IMG/VR virus record: IMGVR_UViG_3300003323_000232
Coordinates: 1-41,657 of that record
Direction: 5' to 3' (one strand)
From: a virus
DNA: 41,657 nt
Below the pieces are notes generated by a model. The model was not told the origin of the DNA, did no database searches, and saw only the letters and a list, made by a program, of their open reading frames with translations. Below are positions 6,665 through 15,147 of the stretch, in pieces. The position numbers were made by a program, and so were the translations under genes. The stretch's first letter is position 1, and the number at the start of each line of letters is the position of its first letter.

Positions 6665-9129
6665 AACTCGTCGTACAGCCTACCGCCATTAAGAAGACTG
6701 ATAAATTCAGGGTCACTAAGTATGATATGCTAGATAGGTTAATGGTGGAAGTGCTGTACGCATTCGTTGACCCGAAAGACTTTGAACGTGCGGAAAAATC
6801 GCTTGGCGTAAGTGAAACTATCTTACGCCAAGTATTGCTAGAGCAAGCTAAGAAACCGAAAGAGCCGTATGTGTATGTGTCCGACAACCGTGGAATCCGC
6901 CCACTATTTAGGATTCGCGGCGAACACGAGCGAACGACCTCCGCTCGTGTTGTGGGGGATATTAAGGCAGCGTTGCATGACGCAACACCCGGACAGGTTA
7001 TCGAGTGGGATAATACGATTTGGGTTTGCTGCCTTGATATCGACTTTCCGAATGATGCACCTTCGGCAGACCAGTTCCATACTTTCGCAACAACAGTCAA
7101 GCCAGCCCCTCAATTCTACTGGCACTCGCGTAGCGGTGTCGGTATGCATATGGTATACTATGCCGCCAACGTCTTTGACGCCGATGAACTCGCTGCAATC
7201 GCAGGATATAACATCCAGAGACGGTTTCCTAACTGCCGAGTGGAATTTTTACATAGAACACGGGCAGTTCCCAGCGGAACGCAACTTACAGAGCAGACAC
7301 AGGATTCCGACCCGGTTGGTTTACGGAGTCTGCTTACAACGTTTACAGAAGTTGATATCAACGCATATTTGGAGTCTAATAATTGGAAAGTGGGTCAACG
7401 TTTACCACACTCAGACTGTCCGGTTAATCCAAGTGAACGGGCGAAAGCAAACAGTAATCCGGTCATTATCAACGAAGATTGCGTATACTGTTACGTCTGT
7501 GCAGCGGACGGAATACGTCTCGGTTCACCTCGTCCGGGTAGATTCCCATTCGCTGCATTATCTGGAAAGCGTGTTAATACTCAAATTTCCCGGTGCATTG
7601 AAAACTTGGTGCATTGGGGACACGCACGACATGTAATGTCTGGCAAGGTTACATCATGCATCCTAGCGAGGAAAGTATATGCGGCTCTGCTTAAACTGCA
7701 ATACGGCGATGATGATAGAATTCAAGCGGTTTTTTGTGCTGGCGAACCAAATGGACTTGTCCGCTATACAGGATATTGGGCGGACAACAGAGGCTCTATT
7801 GTTGATTTGCCGAAGGGTAGTTCGATCTTGCGTTCACTGCCACATTGCCAAGACCGAAAGGCTAATGGAATACTTACAACAAACCCGGTCAACGTGGAGT
7901 GGCTTTCACAAGCCGTTGACCAGTCCTGTAGAGGCTACTATCCAGTAATCCCAATCTACGGTATACAGATAACACAATTCCAAGCACTTCCGGAAGACAA
8001 GATTTATAGTATCCAAACTAGCAGGGCATTAATCAATGAGCAATATGAGTCTCGTAGACCGTGTTATGTACCAACAGCAGAGAGACAGGATATCGAGCAT
8101 TCATGGAAAGTGCTGGAGGGCATATATCCAGGACTTAACAGAGCAATTATACAAGCTCTTATCGCAGCACGGGGATGCATCGAACATAGGAACGGATTGC
8201 CACCTATGTTTGCAATCACGGGTGTTACCGGTTCAGGTAAAACGTCACACGTTGAGATTGCTGCGTCGATTATCGGTGACTCTAGCTTCAAGGTGTACCT
8301 TAATCGAGACAGAGATAGATTTATGAACGAGGTGACGACTGCAAAAGCACAGTCGGGTTTTATCAACCTCGATGAAATTTACAAGTTTGCAACGCAAGCC
8401 GGTATGACGGCGACGGAAGGTATGGAGAGTCTACTATCTTTCACTGAAACTAGCATGGTGTATCGTATCCATATTGGCGGTATCCCATTCGGCCATTTGC
8501 CGGTATTTGTATTCACCGACGCCTCCATGCCGGATGAGGTGAAGCAGCACGAACAAATTGGCAGGCGTGTATTTCATGCCCACTTACTTTCCCAGGTTTC
8601 ATGGGAAAAAACTTTGGCGGCTTCTGGTATTGGGGAAACTCAATACCTACGGGTAAATGGGAGTGATGAGGTTATTGCATCATGCAACGCAATCCTATCA
8701 CAAGTGATAGACGATTTCTTCTTGACACCTGCAACAGACTTTGAAGATGTTTGCGATATACTAGGCTTCAAGAAATTGCAGCATAGCGAAGTGAACGACG
8801 ATAGAACGTTCCTTATGCAAGAGTTGTATAACGCTGTATGCAAAGCACCGAACATTACCGATCCAAACGATAAGAGAAGATTCACACCACCCGGATTCAA
8901 GATTTGTATCATGATTGATTCCGATCCTATATACCGTGCATTCGCTCAATGTCAGACGGATAAAGAACGCGGCGGTATTGATATCCGTATGTTCGCGGAG
9001 AATGACATACAACAAAAGCTAGGCTTGAAGACGCCATGCAAGCTTGAAGTACGCAAGCATGGCAGTAAGTTTGCAATCCGCTTTGTATCCTCTACCGACC
9101 CGAAACTCGTTAACGAGGGCTTACGATGA
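6661..9129 (+). CDS. Primase-helicase (AEP primase plus D5/SF3-like ATPase)
   Basis: A bifunctional replication protein of 822 aa that should prime synthesis and unwind the fork. The N-terminal part has the archaeo-eukaryotic primase pattern: CLDIDFP with a DxD metal site (about 124-130), then HSRSGVGMHMVYY (about 155-167). A Cys-rich segment follows (CPVNPSE, CVYCYVCAADG, about 252-283), likely zinc-binding. The C-terminal ATPase has Walker A GVTGSGKT (about 520-527), Walker B GFINLDE (about 565-571) and a GRR arginine finger candidate (about 634). The start is GTG overlapping the previous stop. Exact family (D5-like or other AAA+) is uncertain. Confidence 0.82.
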   Translation: MKLVVQPTAIKKTDKFRVTKYDMLDRLMVEVLYAFVDPKDFERAEKSLGVSETILRQVLLEQAKKPKEPYVYVSDNRGIRPLFRIRGEHERTTSARVVGDIKAALHDATPGQVIEWDNTIWVCCLDIDFPNDAPSADQFHTFATTVKPAPQFYWHSRSGVGMHMVYYAANVFDADELAAIAGYNIQRRFPNCRVEFLHRTRAVPSGTQLTEQTQDSDPVGLRSLLTTFTEVDINAYLESNNWKVGQRLPHSDCPVNPSERAKANSNPVIINEDCVYCYVCAADGIRLGSPRPGRFPFAALSGKRVNTQISRCIENLVHWGHARHVMSGKVTSCILARKVYAALLKLQYGDDDRIQAVFCAGEPNGLVRYTGYWADNRGSIVDLPKGSSILRSLPHCQDRKANGILTTNPVNVEWLSQAVDQSCRGYYPVIPIYGIQITQFQALPEDKIYSIQTSRALINEQYESRRPCYVPTAERQDIEHSWKVLEGIYPGLNRAIIQALIAARGCIEHRNGLPPMFAITGVTGSGKTSHVEIAASIIGDSSFKVYLNRDRDRFMNEVTTAKAQSGFINLDEIYKFATQAGMTATEGMESLLSFTETSMVYRIHIGGIPFGHLPVFVFTDASMPDEVKQHEQIGRRVFHAHLLSQVSWEKTLAASGIGETQYLRVNGSDEVIASCNAILSQVIDDFFLTPATDFEDVCDILGFKKLQHSEVNDDRTFLMQELYNAVCKAPNITDPNDKRRFTPPGFKICIMIDSDPIYRAFAQCQTDKERGGIDIRMFAENDIQQKLGLKTPCKLEVRKHGSKFAIRFVSSTDPKLVNEGLR

Positions 9130-9539
9130 CATGGGATATGTATGATGTGTTAGTCCGCAATTGGGCCAATGGCGGACCGATTATCATGCCACCAGATGAG
9201 GCCAGTATATACGGACGGTTGATACAGCCATATCAAGTTAATCGCGTTGCTGGTATGTATGAGATTAGCCAGAAAGGGAAAGAGATACTTGCATCATACA
9301 TCACAGACGATCAACTTAAACTGCTAGTGCAATGCTACAATTACAACCTTGTCTTATATGGCAACGACCCTGCAATTGACCACGCTACTAGCCTATTCAT
9401 GTTAGGTATGATTGAATCAAAACGTACTACTGCTGAACTACAAATCACTCGTCGCGGTCGGTTTACCGTGCGGGCTATGTATGCTAAATTATATACTAAT
9501 CCAGAAGAATGCCACTTACTACAGGGGTTCCAAATATGA
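9126..9539 (+). CDS. Hypothetical protein, 137 aa
   Basis: No family recognised. It is a mostly helical, soluble protein; MYEISQKGKEILASYI and LQITRRGRFTVRAMYAKL each look like the wing and helix of a winged-helix fold, a guess only. It couples by ATGA to the primase-helicase upstream and to the coiled-coil gene downstream, so it is probably made with the replisome. Confidence 0.65.
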   Translation: MTWDMYDVLVRNWANGGPIIMPPDEASIYGRLIQPYQVNRVAGMYEISQKGKEILASYITDDQLKLLVQCYNYNLVLYGNDPAIDHATSLFMLGMIESKRTTAELQITRRGRFTVRAMYAKLYTNPEECHLLQGFQI

Positions 9540-9718
9540 CGGAAGAATTCGTTAGGCAGACTCTAGCCCATATCCCAAACAGGGATGTTGTTACTGTGAT
9601 AGAATACCTAATACAGAAATCAAAAGAACAACAGCAAGAAATTATGCGATTGAAGAAAGAGGTACAGGAGTTAAAGCGACCTGTAAATAACCAACAACCT
9701 ATAATGCGGCCATTATGA
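9536..9718 (+). CDS. Small coiled-coil protein, 60 aa
   Basis: The start MTEEFVRQTL is chosen because its ATG overlaps the preceding stop as ATGA; an earlier in-frame ATG at 9509 lies inside the preceding gene. The middle (KSKEQQQEIMRLKKEVQEL) is a clear coiled coil and would form dimers. The stop overlaps the polymerase ATG, again as ATGA. It could be a small polymerase or primase accessory factor; no family recognised. Confidence 0.6.
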   Translation: MTEEFVRQTLAHIPNRDVVTVIEYLIQKSKEQQQEIMRLKKEVQELKRPVNNQQPIMRPL

Positions 9719-11817
9719 ACCCACTCTACTGCGACTTTGAAACGCAATCCGCTGTCAACCTCTGGACGGTCGGAGCGAATGCGTATATTACTCACCCGTC
9801 TACCCGGCTTATGTCGGGTGCGTTCATGGACGACGCGGGTAATGTAACTGTATGGGTGCCACCGGATCGATTGCCGTTCGGAAAGACAAGACTACCGGAG
9901 TTAGACGGAGTACATTGGTGGTTGGAACCTTTTTTCCCCGTTGCACTATGCAACGGTAAAACTCTGGTAGCACACAACGGCGAACTATTCGACGAGTTGC
10001 TCATCAATCGCTTCTACCCGGAAGCTAGAGGGTTATCGTGGCTAGACACAATTCACCTAGCCCGTGGTTGTGGCTACCCTGCGAAACTCAACGACTTAAT
10101 GCGGGTCATCTGCGGACAGGAGAAAGAAGACAATACAGCACTCACGGCATTGCACGATGTAAAGACGGCCAAGGGTCATTACATTTATCTCCGGGGTACA
10201 TTACCCCTATGGCAAAAGATGCTGAGATACAACGTCAAGGACGTTCAGTATCTCGGTGAGATAGTTAAGAGGCTGCTTGATGAACACACACCAGATTGGG
10301 AGTCAATCCGGGTACATAGAGAAGTTAACAATACAGGATTCCGCATTAATAGACGACACGTTGATAACTTACGGTCTATATGGGATACAATACGTAGTCT
10401 GGCGGGGGATGCAATATCAGAAATTACTGACGGAGAACTTAATAAAGACTCTGTGCGAAGCCCGCAAAAAGTTAAAGCGTGGCTCATCGGCAAAGGCTTC
10501 TTCCTCCCCGGTAACTCGCTATCAAAGCAAAACCTTACGGATATCTTTGCTCACCCGGAGCGTTATACACAAGGCATGTCGGCCGATGACGGCACGGCAG
10601 TTATCGCCCTTCTTGCCCAACGGCAAAATGCGGTATCGGCCGTTGCCGGCAAACTAGATCGTATGATATTGTCGAGCGATGCCGGCGGCATGGTAAGACA
10701 TTGTACTGTATATAACGGGGCACAGACAACGGGTAGAGACTCTGCAAGAGATGTGCAGATACATAACTTTCCCCGTGGTGTAAAGGTAGATAAGGATGCG
10801 TTGAAGCAATATACGGAGCTAGTGCTTAAGCCAGAGTGGGACTACCCCAGCTTTCAAGCTGTTGCATCAAGCAACAAGTGTAAGCCAGTTGAGATGTTTC
10901 AAACAATGGTTAGGAACCTAATAGTTCCTACTAACCCTGATTCGGAGTTCATAATCTATGACTTCTCCAATATTGAGGCTCGTGTTTTGGCTTGGTTGGC
11001 TAACGCCGATTCTATGTTGTCCCTGTTTTCCGATCCACATAAGGATATTTATTGTGATATGGCTAGCCGTCTATATGGCCGTGCGATCACCAAAGCTAAC
11101 AAGGATGAGAGATTTGTTGGCAAGCAAATCGTCCTCGGATGCGGCTACCAAATGGGACATGTCAAATTCGGCATGTCGTGCCGTGCCCTTGGATGTGACC
11201 TTGCAAAAGCTGGTGTTACACCCGAGCAATGCGTTAGAGCCTATCGAGACGCCTATCCACAGGTGCCATCTCTGTGGAGACTGTATAACGAGACGGCTAT
11301 GCAAGTGGTGCGGACACGTCAATCCGCCTTCGCCGGTCGATGTACATTTAGGATGGGGCCGAGCGATTTCCTAGAAATCATGCTTCCGTCCGGACGAGTT
11401 TTACGGTATCGGGACTGTTGCATCGTGCAACGAGAAAGCCCGTGGAGAGACGGAGAGTTGATGGATCAATTGGAGTATACAAATGGATATGGATTCCGGA
11501 AGTATCTATACGGTGGTATACTAACAGAGAATATCGACCAGGGTGTGAGTAATGATATCCTTCGTGCTGCTCGGAACCGGTTGCATGACGCAAAGCGACA
11601 CCCTGTACGCTTCACTGTTCACGACGAAATAGTATGGGAAGTCCCAAAGAAGGCTAGTAAGCGACTTTGCCCGAAGTTTGGTAAGGCCATGTCTTCTGTT
11701 CCAGCGTGGGGTGAGGGTATCCCGGTTGGGGTGGAGGGGTTTGTATCGCCTGTATACACAAAAGTTCCGCTTCAAAACACCAAAATCTACGAGTACCTAC
11801 TAGGTAATGCGGTATAG
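9715..11817 (+). CDS. polA-like: Family A DNA polymerase with 3'-5' exonuclease
   Basis: The phage replicative polymerase, 700 aa. The proofreading domain shows DFE (Exo I, near residue 5), AHNGELFDELL (Exo II) and YNVKDVQYL (Exo III). The polymerase domain shows motif A DFSNIEARVLAWL (about 416-428), motif B with K and GKQIVLGCGYQMG (about 469-481), and motif C VHDEI (about 636-640). It has no N-terminal 5' nuclease domain, normal for phage enzymes. It is the last gene of the coupled replication operon. Palindrome copies lie just before Exo II (V-A-L-C-N, 9940-9954), at 10861-10875, and in the palm region at 11417-11431 and 11580-11594. Confidence 0.95.
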   Translation: MNPLYCDFETQSAVNLWTVGANAYITHPSTRLMSGAFMDDAGNVTVWVPPDRLPFGKTRLPELDGVHWWLEPFFPVALCNGKTLVAHNGELFDELLINRFYPEARGLSWLDTIHLARGCGYPAKLNDLMRVICGQEKEDNTALTALHDVKTAKGHYIYLRGTLPLWQKMLRYNVKDVQYLGEIVKRLLDEHTPDWESIRVHREVNNTGFRINRRHVDNLRSIWDTIRSLAGDAISEITDGELNKDSVRSPQKVKAWLIGKGFFLPGNSLSKQNLTDIFAHPERYTQGMSADDGTAVIALLAQRQNAVSAVAGKLDRMILSSDAGGMVRHCTVYNGAQTTGRDSARDVQIHNFPRGVKVDKDALKQYTELVLKPEWDYPSFQAVASSNKCKPVEMFQTMVRNLIVPTNPDSEFIIYDFSNIEARVLAWLANADSMLSLFSDPHKDIYCDMASRLYGRAITKANKDERFVGKQIVLGCGYQMGHVKFGMSCRALGCDLAKAGVTPEQCVRAYRDAYPQVPSLWRLYNETAMQVVRTRQSAFAGRCTFRMGPSDFLEIMLPSGRVLRYRDCCIVQRESPWRDGELMDQLEYTNGYGFRKYLYGGILTENIDQGVSNDILRAARNRLHDAKRHPVRFTVHDEIVWEVPKKASKRLCPKFGKAMSSVPAWGEGIPVGVEGFVSPVYTKVPLQNTKIYEYLLGNAV
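9940..9954. repeat. Dispersed palindrome, perfect copy
   Basis: In the polymerase exonuclease domain, encoding V-A-L-C-N a few residues before the Exo II motif. Confidence 0.85.
11417..11431. repeat. Dispersed palindrome, perfect copy
   Basis: In the polymerase palm region, encoding C-I-V-Q, between motifs B and C. Confidence 0.85.
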
Positions 11818-11820
11818 TAT
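11810..11820 (+). promoter_or_regulatory. CGGTATAGTAT promoter-like element
   Basis: Identical 11-mer to 2685-2695, placed at the very end of the polymerase gene and 43 bases before the GTG of the next gene. No good -35 hexamer lies 16-18 bases upstream. It would start the monocistronic 112-aa gene. Confidence 0.5.
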
Positions 11821-11862
11821 AGTGTTGAGTTTACTTACCGCTAACCCTCTGAGGTACGACCC

Positions 11863-12201
11863 GTGGCTAAGAAAGAAAAGGTTGTGGTCCAACAACTCTT
11901 CGCTGACGTTGTTGAAGCCCGCACCGCTGCCGTATCCTACGGCCAACGATTCACGAACCCGAAGACCGGCAAGGAAAGCAAATGGGGGGTTTTTGAATTC
12001 CCCAACGGCAAATATGTCGTTGCCCGTTCTTTCGGCAAAGCCGTTGTCGCCCTCGCTGAAACCGATGAGGCATACAAGGGCAAGCGGTTGAAGGCAAAGG
12101 CTATTCCGGCCCCGCGAGAATATGTGAATTACTGTGATATGGACAAGTTGAACGAACTGCTTGAAGCTATTACGGAACGCAAAGACAAGCTCACCGACTA
12201 A
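11863..12201 (+). CDS. Hypothetical basic protein, 112 aa
   Basis: No family recognised. The start is GTG with GAGG at the usual distance. Both ends are Lys-rich (VAKKEKVVVQ and ERKDKLTD), and the middle (WGVFEFPNGKYVVARSFGKA) looks beta-stranded. It stands alone between a promoter-like element and a strong terminator, and its codons are C-rich compared with the polymerase. These are signs of an abundant product; a small DNA- or RNA-binding protein is possible but unproven. Confidence 0.7.
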   Translation: MAKKEKVVVQQLFADVVEARTAAVSYGQRFTNPKTGKESKWGVFEFPNGKYVVARSFGKAVVALAETDEAYKGKRLKAKAIPAPREYVNYCDMDKLNELLEAITERKDKLTD

Positions 12202-12202
12202 G

Positions 12203-12217
12203 GTTGCACCATGCAAC
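12203..12217. repeat. Dispersed palindrome, perfect copy
   Basis: Non-coding copy, one base after the stop of the 112-aa gene and 15 bases before the terminator stem. Confidence 0.85.
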
Positions 12218-12231
12218 CAAGTGAACCCTCT

Positions 12232-12290
12232 CAACCCGCCGTGATACCCCAGAGGGTGTATCAGTATACGCGGCGGGTTGCTTTCCTCTT
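12232..12290 (+). terminator. Intrinsic terminator
   Basis: A perfect ten-base stem, CAACCCGCCG (12232-12241) with CGGCGGGTTG (12271-12280), an inner TGATAC/GTATCA stem (12242-12247, 12258-12263), then the pyrimidine-rich CTTTCCTCTT. It ends the 112-aa transcription unit. Confidence 0.75.
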
Positions 12291-12304
12291 TAACAGGGCT
12301 ATCA

Positions 12305-12799
12305 ATGAAGAAGGTAAATGCGTTTCAATTCGGTAGCGTATTGCGTCAACAGTGTTTCGTACACCGTGGATACCATCCGCATACTGGCGAGTTCTTCCCA
12401 ATCCAACTCGCGGACCCGCTACAAGGGAAAGAACACGGTTCGCTACATATGTCGGCCTATAGTGATCGACAACGAATCTGCGAACCGTGCGTGTCACATG
12501 CCGGTATCCGCATGTTCGTCGTGGAACCGTTCAACGAAGAACTGTTGATTGGGTTCCAACTTATTTCTTCCGGTCGCACATTCTGCTTTGCTGCTCCAGT
12601 CCACGTTGATAGCGAAAAGCAGATGAAAGAGTATCTAGATTACCGAGATTATATCTCAGATAACTATATCACCTTCGAGCATTATCCGCTCGAATGGCCG
12701 TTCATGGAACTTAAACGACAATTTTTTGCTCCCGTAGCTAACAACTCAGGGGAATTGGAATGGTCGTTTATCGATCCGGTAGAACAGCCAATCCGCTAA
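12305..12799 (+). CDS. Hypothetical protein, 164 aa
   Basis: No family recognised. The ATG at 12305 with AGGG upstream is chosen; a TTG at 12278 lies inside the terminator stem and is unlikely. It has scattered Cys and His (QQCFVHRGYHPH, ICEPCVSHAG) that could bind a metal. The last base of its stop codon is the first base of the next start (TAATG), so translation is coupled. Confidence 0.65.
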   Translation: MKKVNAFQFGSVLRQQCFVHRGYHPHTGEFFPIQLADPLQGKEHGSLHMSAYSDRQRICEPCVSHAGIRMFVVEPFNEELLIGFQLISSGRTFCFAAPVHVDSEKQMKEYLDYRDYISDNYITFEHYPLEWPFMELKRQFFAPVANNSGELEWSFIDPVEQPIR

Positions 12800-13179
12800 T
12801 GGATGATGCTATCTGGGGATTGTGTAATATGACACCCCCAGAACTGAAAGGGCAAACGTCGTTCATTTGGACAATGGGTGATCGTTTGCTTTGGACAGCA
12901 AAACAATTCGATGACATCAGCTTTACGCTGCTGTTTATCGATATGAAGACGAATTTCCCAGACGTTGTATTGCCAGCGGGTTTGTCGTGGGAAACGTCTC
13001 CTGACCTATCGTTGCTTAATGCAACGCGGGAACTTGAACGGCAGATGTTGAATAACGAGGTATTTAACCAACTCCGCCCATCCCCTCCCTGGATGAATTT
13101 AACCCTTATCCGCAAAGTGGTATCTCTCTATGTCGCGGCAAGCACAACAACGACAACAAGCACTACACCCGCTCCCTGA
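12799..13179 (+). CDS. Hypothetical protein with Thr-rich tail, 126 aa
   Basis: No family recognised. The start MDDAIWGLCN is set by the TAATG overlap with the previous gene. The C terminus is a low-complexity run, ASTTTTTSTTPAP, of the same kind as the linkers in the Cys-rich tail protein at 21828-23489; this may reflect shared extracellular or linker use. A palindrome variant (13011-13025) lies in it. It overlaps the next gene by 50 bases. Confidence 0.6.
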   Translation: MDDAIWGLCNMTPPELKGQTSFIWTMGDRLLWTAKQFDDISFTLLFIDMKTNFPDVVLPAGLSWETSPDLSLLNATRELERQMLNNEVFNQLRPSPPWMNLTLIRKVVSLYVAASTTTTTSTTPAP

Positions 13180-13834
13180 AAAAGTTAGCTTACTCACTGC
13201 GAACGGCTTCGCCCTCCTAACATCTGGGGGTTGCGAAGTTGTTCGTATCATTGGCGGGTGGCGTAGACTAGCTACGCGGCCGTTGACACAGGAAGAAGAG
13301 TTGCAATATATAAATGGCAATGCAATGTTTGACGTACACAGCGATGACGGGGTGTTGATGAAAGAGATGTGGATACATGATTTCTTTGTACAGTATGGTG
13401 GTAACGGAGAAAGATCCATTGTACTAGCTAGCAATCTAGTTGCATTGCCAAACTTCAAACTTGTCAAGCGACATAAACTGTACACCTGCGACAGCTGTAA
13501 CAAGCCTACACCCGGACATGATTTCGTCTGGGGGTACAACCTCCGTCTCCCTCTCGACGTTCAAGTTAGGGATAGAAAGTTGCACTGTGCAACCTGTGCC
13601 GCAAGCATATTCACAGGTCAAGCGGTCGGGCACGCGGCAACTACCCTAGCTCTTGCCGTCCTTCGTGGAGATGACTCGGCGGCAAATCCACTCGCCGACG
13701 AACTGATTGAGCTAGGCGAAGATACAAAATCTTCTGCGTTGCAAGCCCTCTACTCGCAAGCACTTGTGCAAGACTACCACACCTACCGCGAAAGAATTCC
13801 GAAAATGTGGTCTTCCCAGCGATGCTACTTTTGA
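13130..13834 (+). CDS. Hypothetical zinc-ribbon protein, 234 aa
   Basis: Two Cys pairs, YTCDSC and LHCATC, about 45 residues apart, form a probable zinc ribbon in the middle of the protein; otherwise no family is recognised. The second pair is encoded within a perfect palindrome copy (13579-13593). A helical C-terminal half follows (TLALAVLRGDD, ALQALYSQALV). It starts inside the previous gene and may be a nucleic-acid-binding accessory protein. Confidence 0.6.
   Translation: MSRQAQQRQQALHPLPEKVSLLTANGFALLTSGGCEVVRIIGGWRRLATRPLTQEEELQYINGNAMFDVHSDDGVLMKEMWIHDFFVQYGGNGERSIVLASNLVALPNFKLVKRHKLYTCDSCNKPTPGHDFVWGYNLRLPLDVQVRDRKLHCATCAASIFTGQAVGHAATTLALAVLRGDDSAANPLADELIELGEDTKSSALQALYSQALVQDYHTYRERIPKMWSSQRCYF
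13579..13593. repeat. Dispersed palindrome, perfect copy
   Basis: In the 234-aa gene, encoding L-H-C-A-T and so providing the first Cys of the second zinc-ribbon pair. Confidence 0.85.
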
Positions 13835-13865
13835 TAAAATAAGAAGCAACACGGGAGAGACAGAC

Positions 13866-14612
13866 ATGCCAGTCACGATCAACGGAGTAGAGCAATACGT
13901 CGGCCGGGTGTGGTTTGTTAGCGGCCCTGACAGTACCGGCCAGGTAATAGTAAAGGTGGTGACGGACAATGGCGATATTATCTCACTCTATCATATACTA
14001 CCGGGTGACGCCACCCGTGACATCGCCCCGGAATGGGAGGAGAAGAGGCGGCAACGGGCGGCATTAAAGGGCGAAGCCTACGTTTTCCAAGAGGTCTTAA
14101 TCGAGTTGTTTAAACTAAACGTTGGGTCAATCGTCAGGTTCATCGGGGGGCACAAAGCGGAGGCCGACGATAGGGAGTGGGAAGTGCTGCGATATAACAC
14201 CCGGCGTTCCAGAATCGGAACGCTTATTACAGTTGACGTTGAAAGCTGCGGAGAAATCATCCTATCTGTCGCTCCGTCGTCGCTCGAAACCATACCGGTG
14301 CCTGATCGAAAGACGCCAGCGAAAGGGCGGTGCCTCCAGTGTTGCACAATGCAACCCCTCTCGGAGTACCTATACCACTCTAGATGGATAGAAGGCTATG
14401 ACTCCTGTACTCGCTACTGCAAATCGTGTGTGATAGCACAATATTGTGAGGGGGCAAGCGAGACAGCAAAGGCTCTGTTCCGAGCGATTTTGAACATGGA
14501 AGCGTGTACAGCGAACAGGCAGGCGAATCGGGCGGCATGGGTGGACGAGATGATTGAGTGTGGAGCGTATAATGAACTAACTGAAAAATTCCAACAACGG
14601 TGGAGATTGTAA
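13866..14612 (+). CDS. Hypothetical protein with Cys cluster, 248 aa
   Basis: The start MPVTINGVEQYVG is chosen for the GGGAGAG just upstream; the frame is open further back but inside the previous gene. The N-terminal half has repeated small beta segments (VGRVWFVSG, VGSIVRFIGG), like SH3-type barrels. The C-terminal part carries CLQCC and CTRYCKSC, a likely treble-clef or zinc site. No family recognised. A perfect palindrome copy (14341-14355) overlaps the CLQCC codons. Confidence 0.65.
   Translation: MPVTINGVEQYVGRVWFVSGPDSTGQVIVKVVTDNGDIISLYHILPGDATRDIAPEWEEKRRQRAALKGEAYVFQEVLIELFKLNVGSIVRFIGGHKAEADDREWEVLRYNTRRSRIGTLITVDVESCGEIILSVAPSSLETIPVPDRKTPAKGRCLQCCTMQPLSEYLYHSRWIEGYDSCTRYCKSCVIAQYCEGASETAKALFRAILNMEACTANRQANRAAWVDEMIECGAYNELTEKFQQRWRL
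14341..14355. repeat. Dispersed palindrome, perfect copy
   Basis: In the 248-aa gene, encoding C-T-M-Q next to the first Cys pair. The 15-mer is identical to those at 16719 and 17829. Confidence 0.85.
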
Positions 14613-14614
14613 CT

Positions 14615-14782
14615 ATGTATCTCGTATACGTCGTCGAACACGGAGTCAAGAAGTATCTAGCCCTCACGGAAGACGGGAAAATCTGGTGGACGGATTCCCG
14701 CAAACTCGCCTACCGGATTCGGCGGGAGGATTCCGCTGAGCAACTGGCGAAAAATTACGGCGGAGTTTACGAAAAAGAGTAG
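14615..14782 (+). CDS. Small WTDS-type protein, 55 aa
   Basis: The ATG at 14615 has GGAG about nine bases upstream; a GTG at 14600 in frame is the alternative. The pattern (YLVYVVEHGVKKYLAL, then WWTDSRKLAYRIR) recurs in both halves of the 127-aa protein at 17154-17537: a hydrophobic first strand, a second strand, W-x-D/S, Ala, then a helix. It looks like a small one-domain member of the same family. Function unknown. Confidence 0.6.
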   Translation: MYLVYVVEHGVKKYLALTEDGKIWWTDSRKLAYRIRREDSAEQLAKNYGGVYEKE

Positions 14783-14789
14783 ATTCCTG

Positions 14790-14818
14790 TTGACAGCTTC
14801 GCCGAACTCTGCAATACT
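14790..14818 (+). promoter_or_regulatory. Sigma70-type promoter
   Basis: TTGACA (14790-14795), a 17-base spacer and AATACT (14813-14818). The -35 is perfect and the -10 matches three of six. Start of transcription is expected near 14825, inside the dyad at 14820-14852. Confidence 0.65.
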
Positions 14819-14819
14819 T

Positions 14820-14852
14820 CTCCTGTCGGGTGAGTCACACAGCCGACAGGAG
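14820..14852 (+). promoter_or_regulatory. Dyad over transcription start and ribosome site
   Basis: CTCCTGTCGG (14820-14829) and CCGACAGGAG (14843-14852), perfect ten-base arms. The right arm contains most of the Shine-Dalgarno of the next gene. As RNA it would hide the ribosome site; as DNA it would be an operator across the transcription start. Confidence 0.55.
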
Positions 14853-14853
14853 G

Positions 14854-14868
14854 GTTGCAGAATGCAAC
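14854..14868. repeat. Dispersed palindrome, perfect copy at a start codon
   Basis: Lies directly between the AGGAGGG ribosome site and the gene body; the gene's ATG (14862) is part of the right arm. Confidence 0.85.
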
Positions 14869-15062
14869 CGGACGAAAGCCTAGAAATCTCAGTGAAACAA
14901 GAGGAAGACGGGCGGTATTCATGGGCCGTAGATGTGACGTGGGAGGGTGAGGACGGTGACTACGAGTCGGAGATCGTGGATTCCGGACTGAGCAACGATC
15001 CGGTAAAGGTCGGGCAAAAGATCGGTGAAGCAGTGACCAGATATTTGACGACAAAAAAGTAG
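14862..15062 (+). CDS. Hypothetical acidic protein, 66 aa
   Basis: The start MQPDESLEIS is chosen because AGGAGGG stands seven bases upstream and the promoter at 14790 would give a leader of about 40 bases. The protein is acidic (EEDGRYSWAVDVTWEGEDGD) with alternating strand-like residues, then a short helix ending in lysines. No family recognised. It is an own-promoter, own-operator unit and probably strongly regulated. Confidence 0.65.
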   Translation: MQPDESLEISVKQEEDGRYSWAVDVTWEGEDGDYESEIVDSGLSNDPVKVGQKIGEAVTRYLTTKK

Positions 15063-15073
15063 TAGAAAAATCT

Positions 15074-15112
15074 CCGGGCGGGCTTGAAACCGCCCGGCAC
15101 CCCGCCTAAGAT
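15074..15112 (+). promoter_or_regulatory. Sigma70-type promoter with -35 in a dyad loop
   Basis: TTGAAA (15084-15089), 17 bases, TAAGAT (15107-15112). The -35 fills the loop of a perfect dyad, CCGGGCGG (15074-15081) and CCGCCCGG (15090-15097). No T run follows the dyad, so an operator is at least as likely as a terminator of the preceding gene. Confidence 0.6.
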
Positions 15113-15147
15113 ACTTGAGACAAGTCAACCAAGTACAGGTGTATCCA

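Noticed and set aside
13820-13865. Promoter TTGATAAAATAAG before the 248-aa gene
   Set aside because: A TAAAAT -10-like box is present, but no acceptable -35 at 16-18 bases, and the element is not shared with other units.
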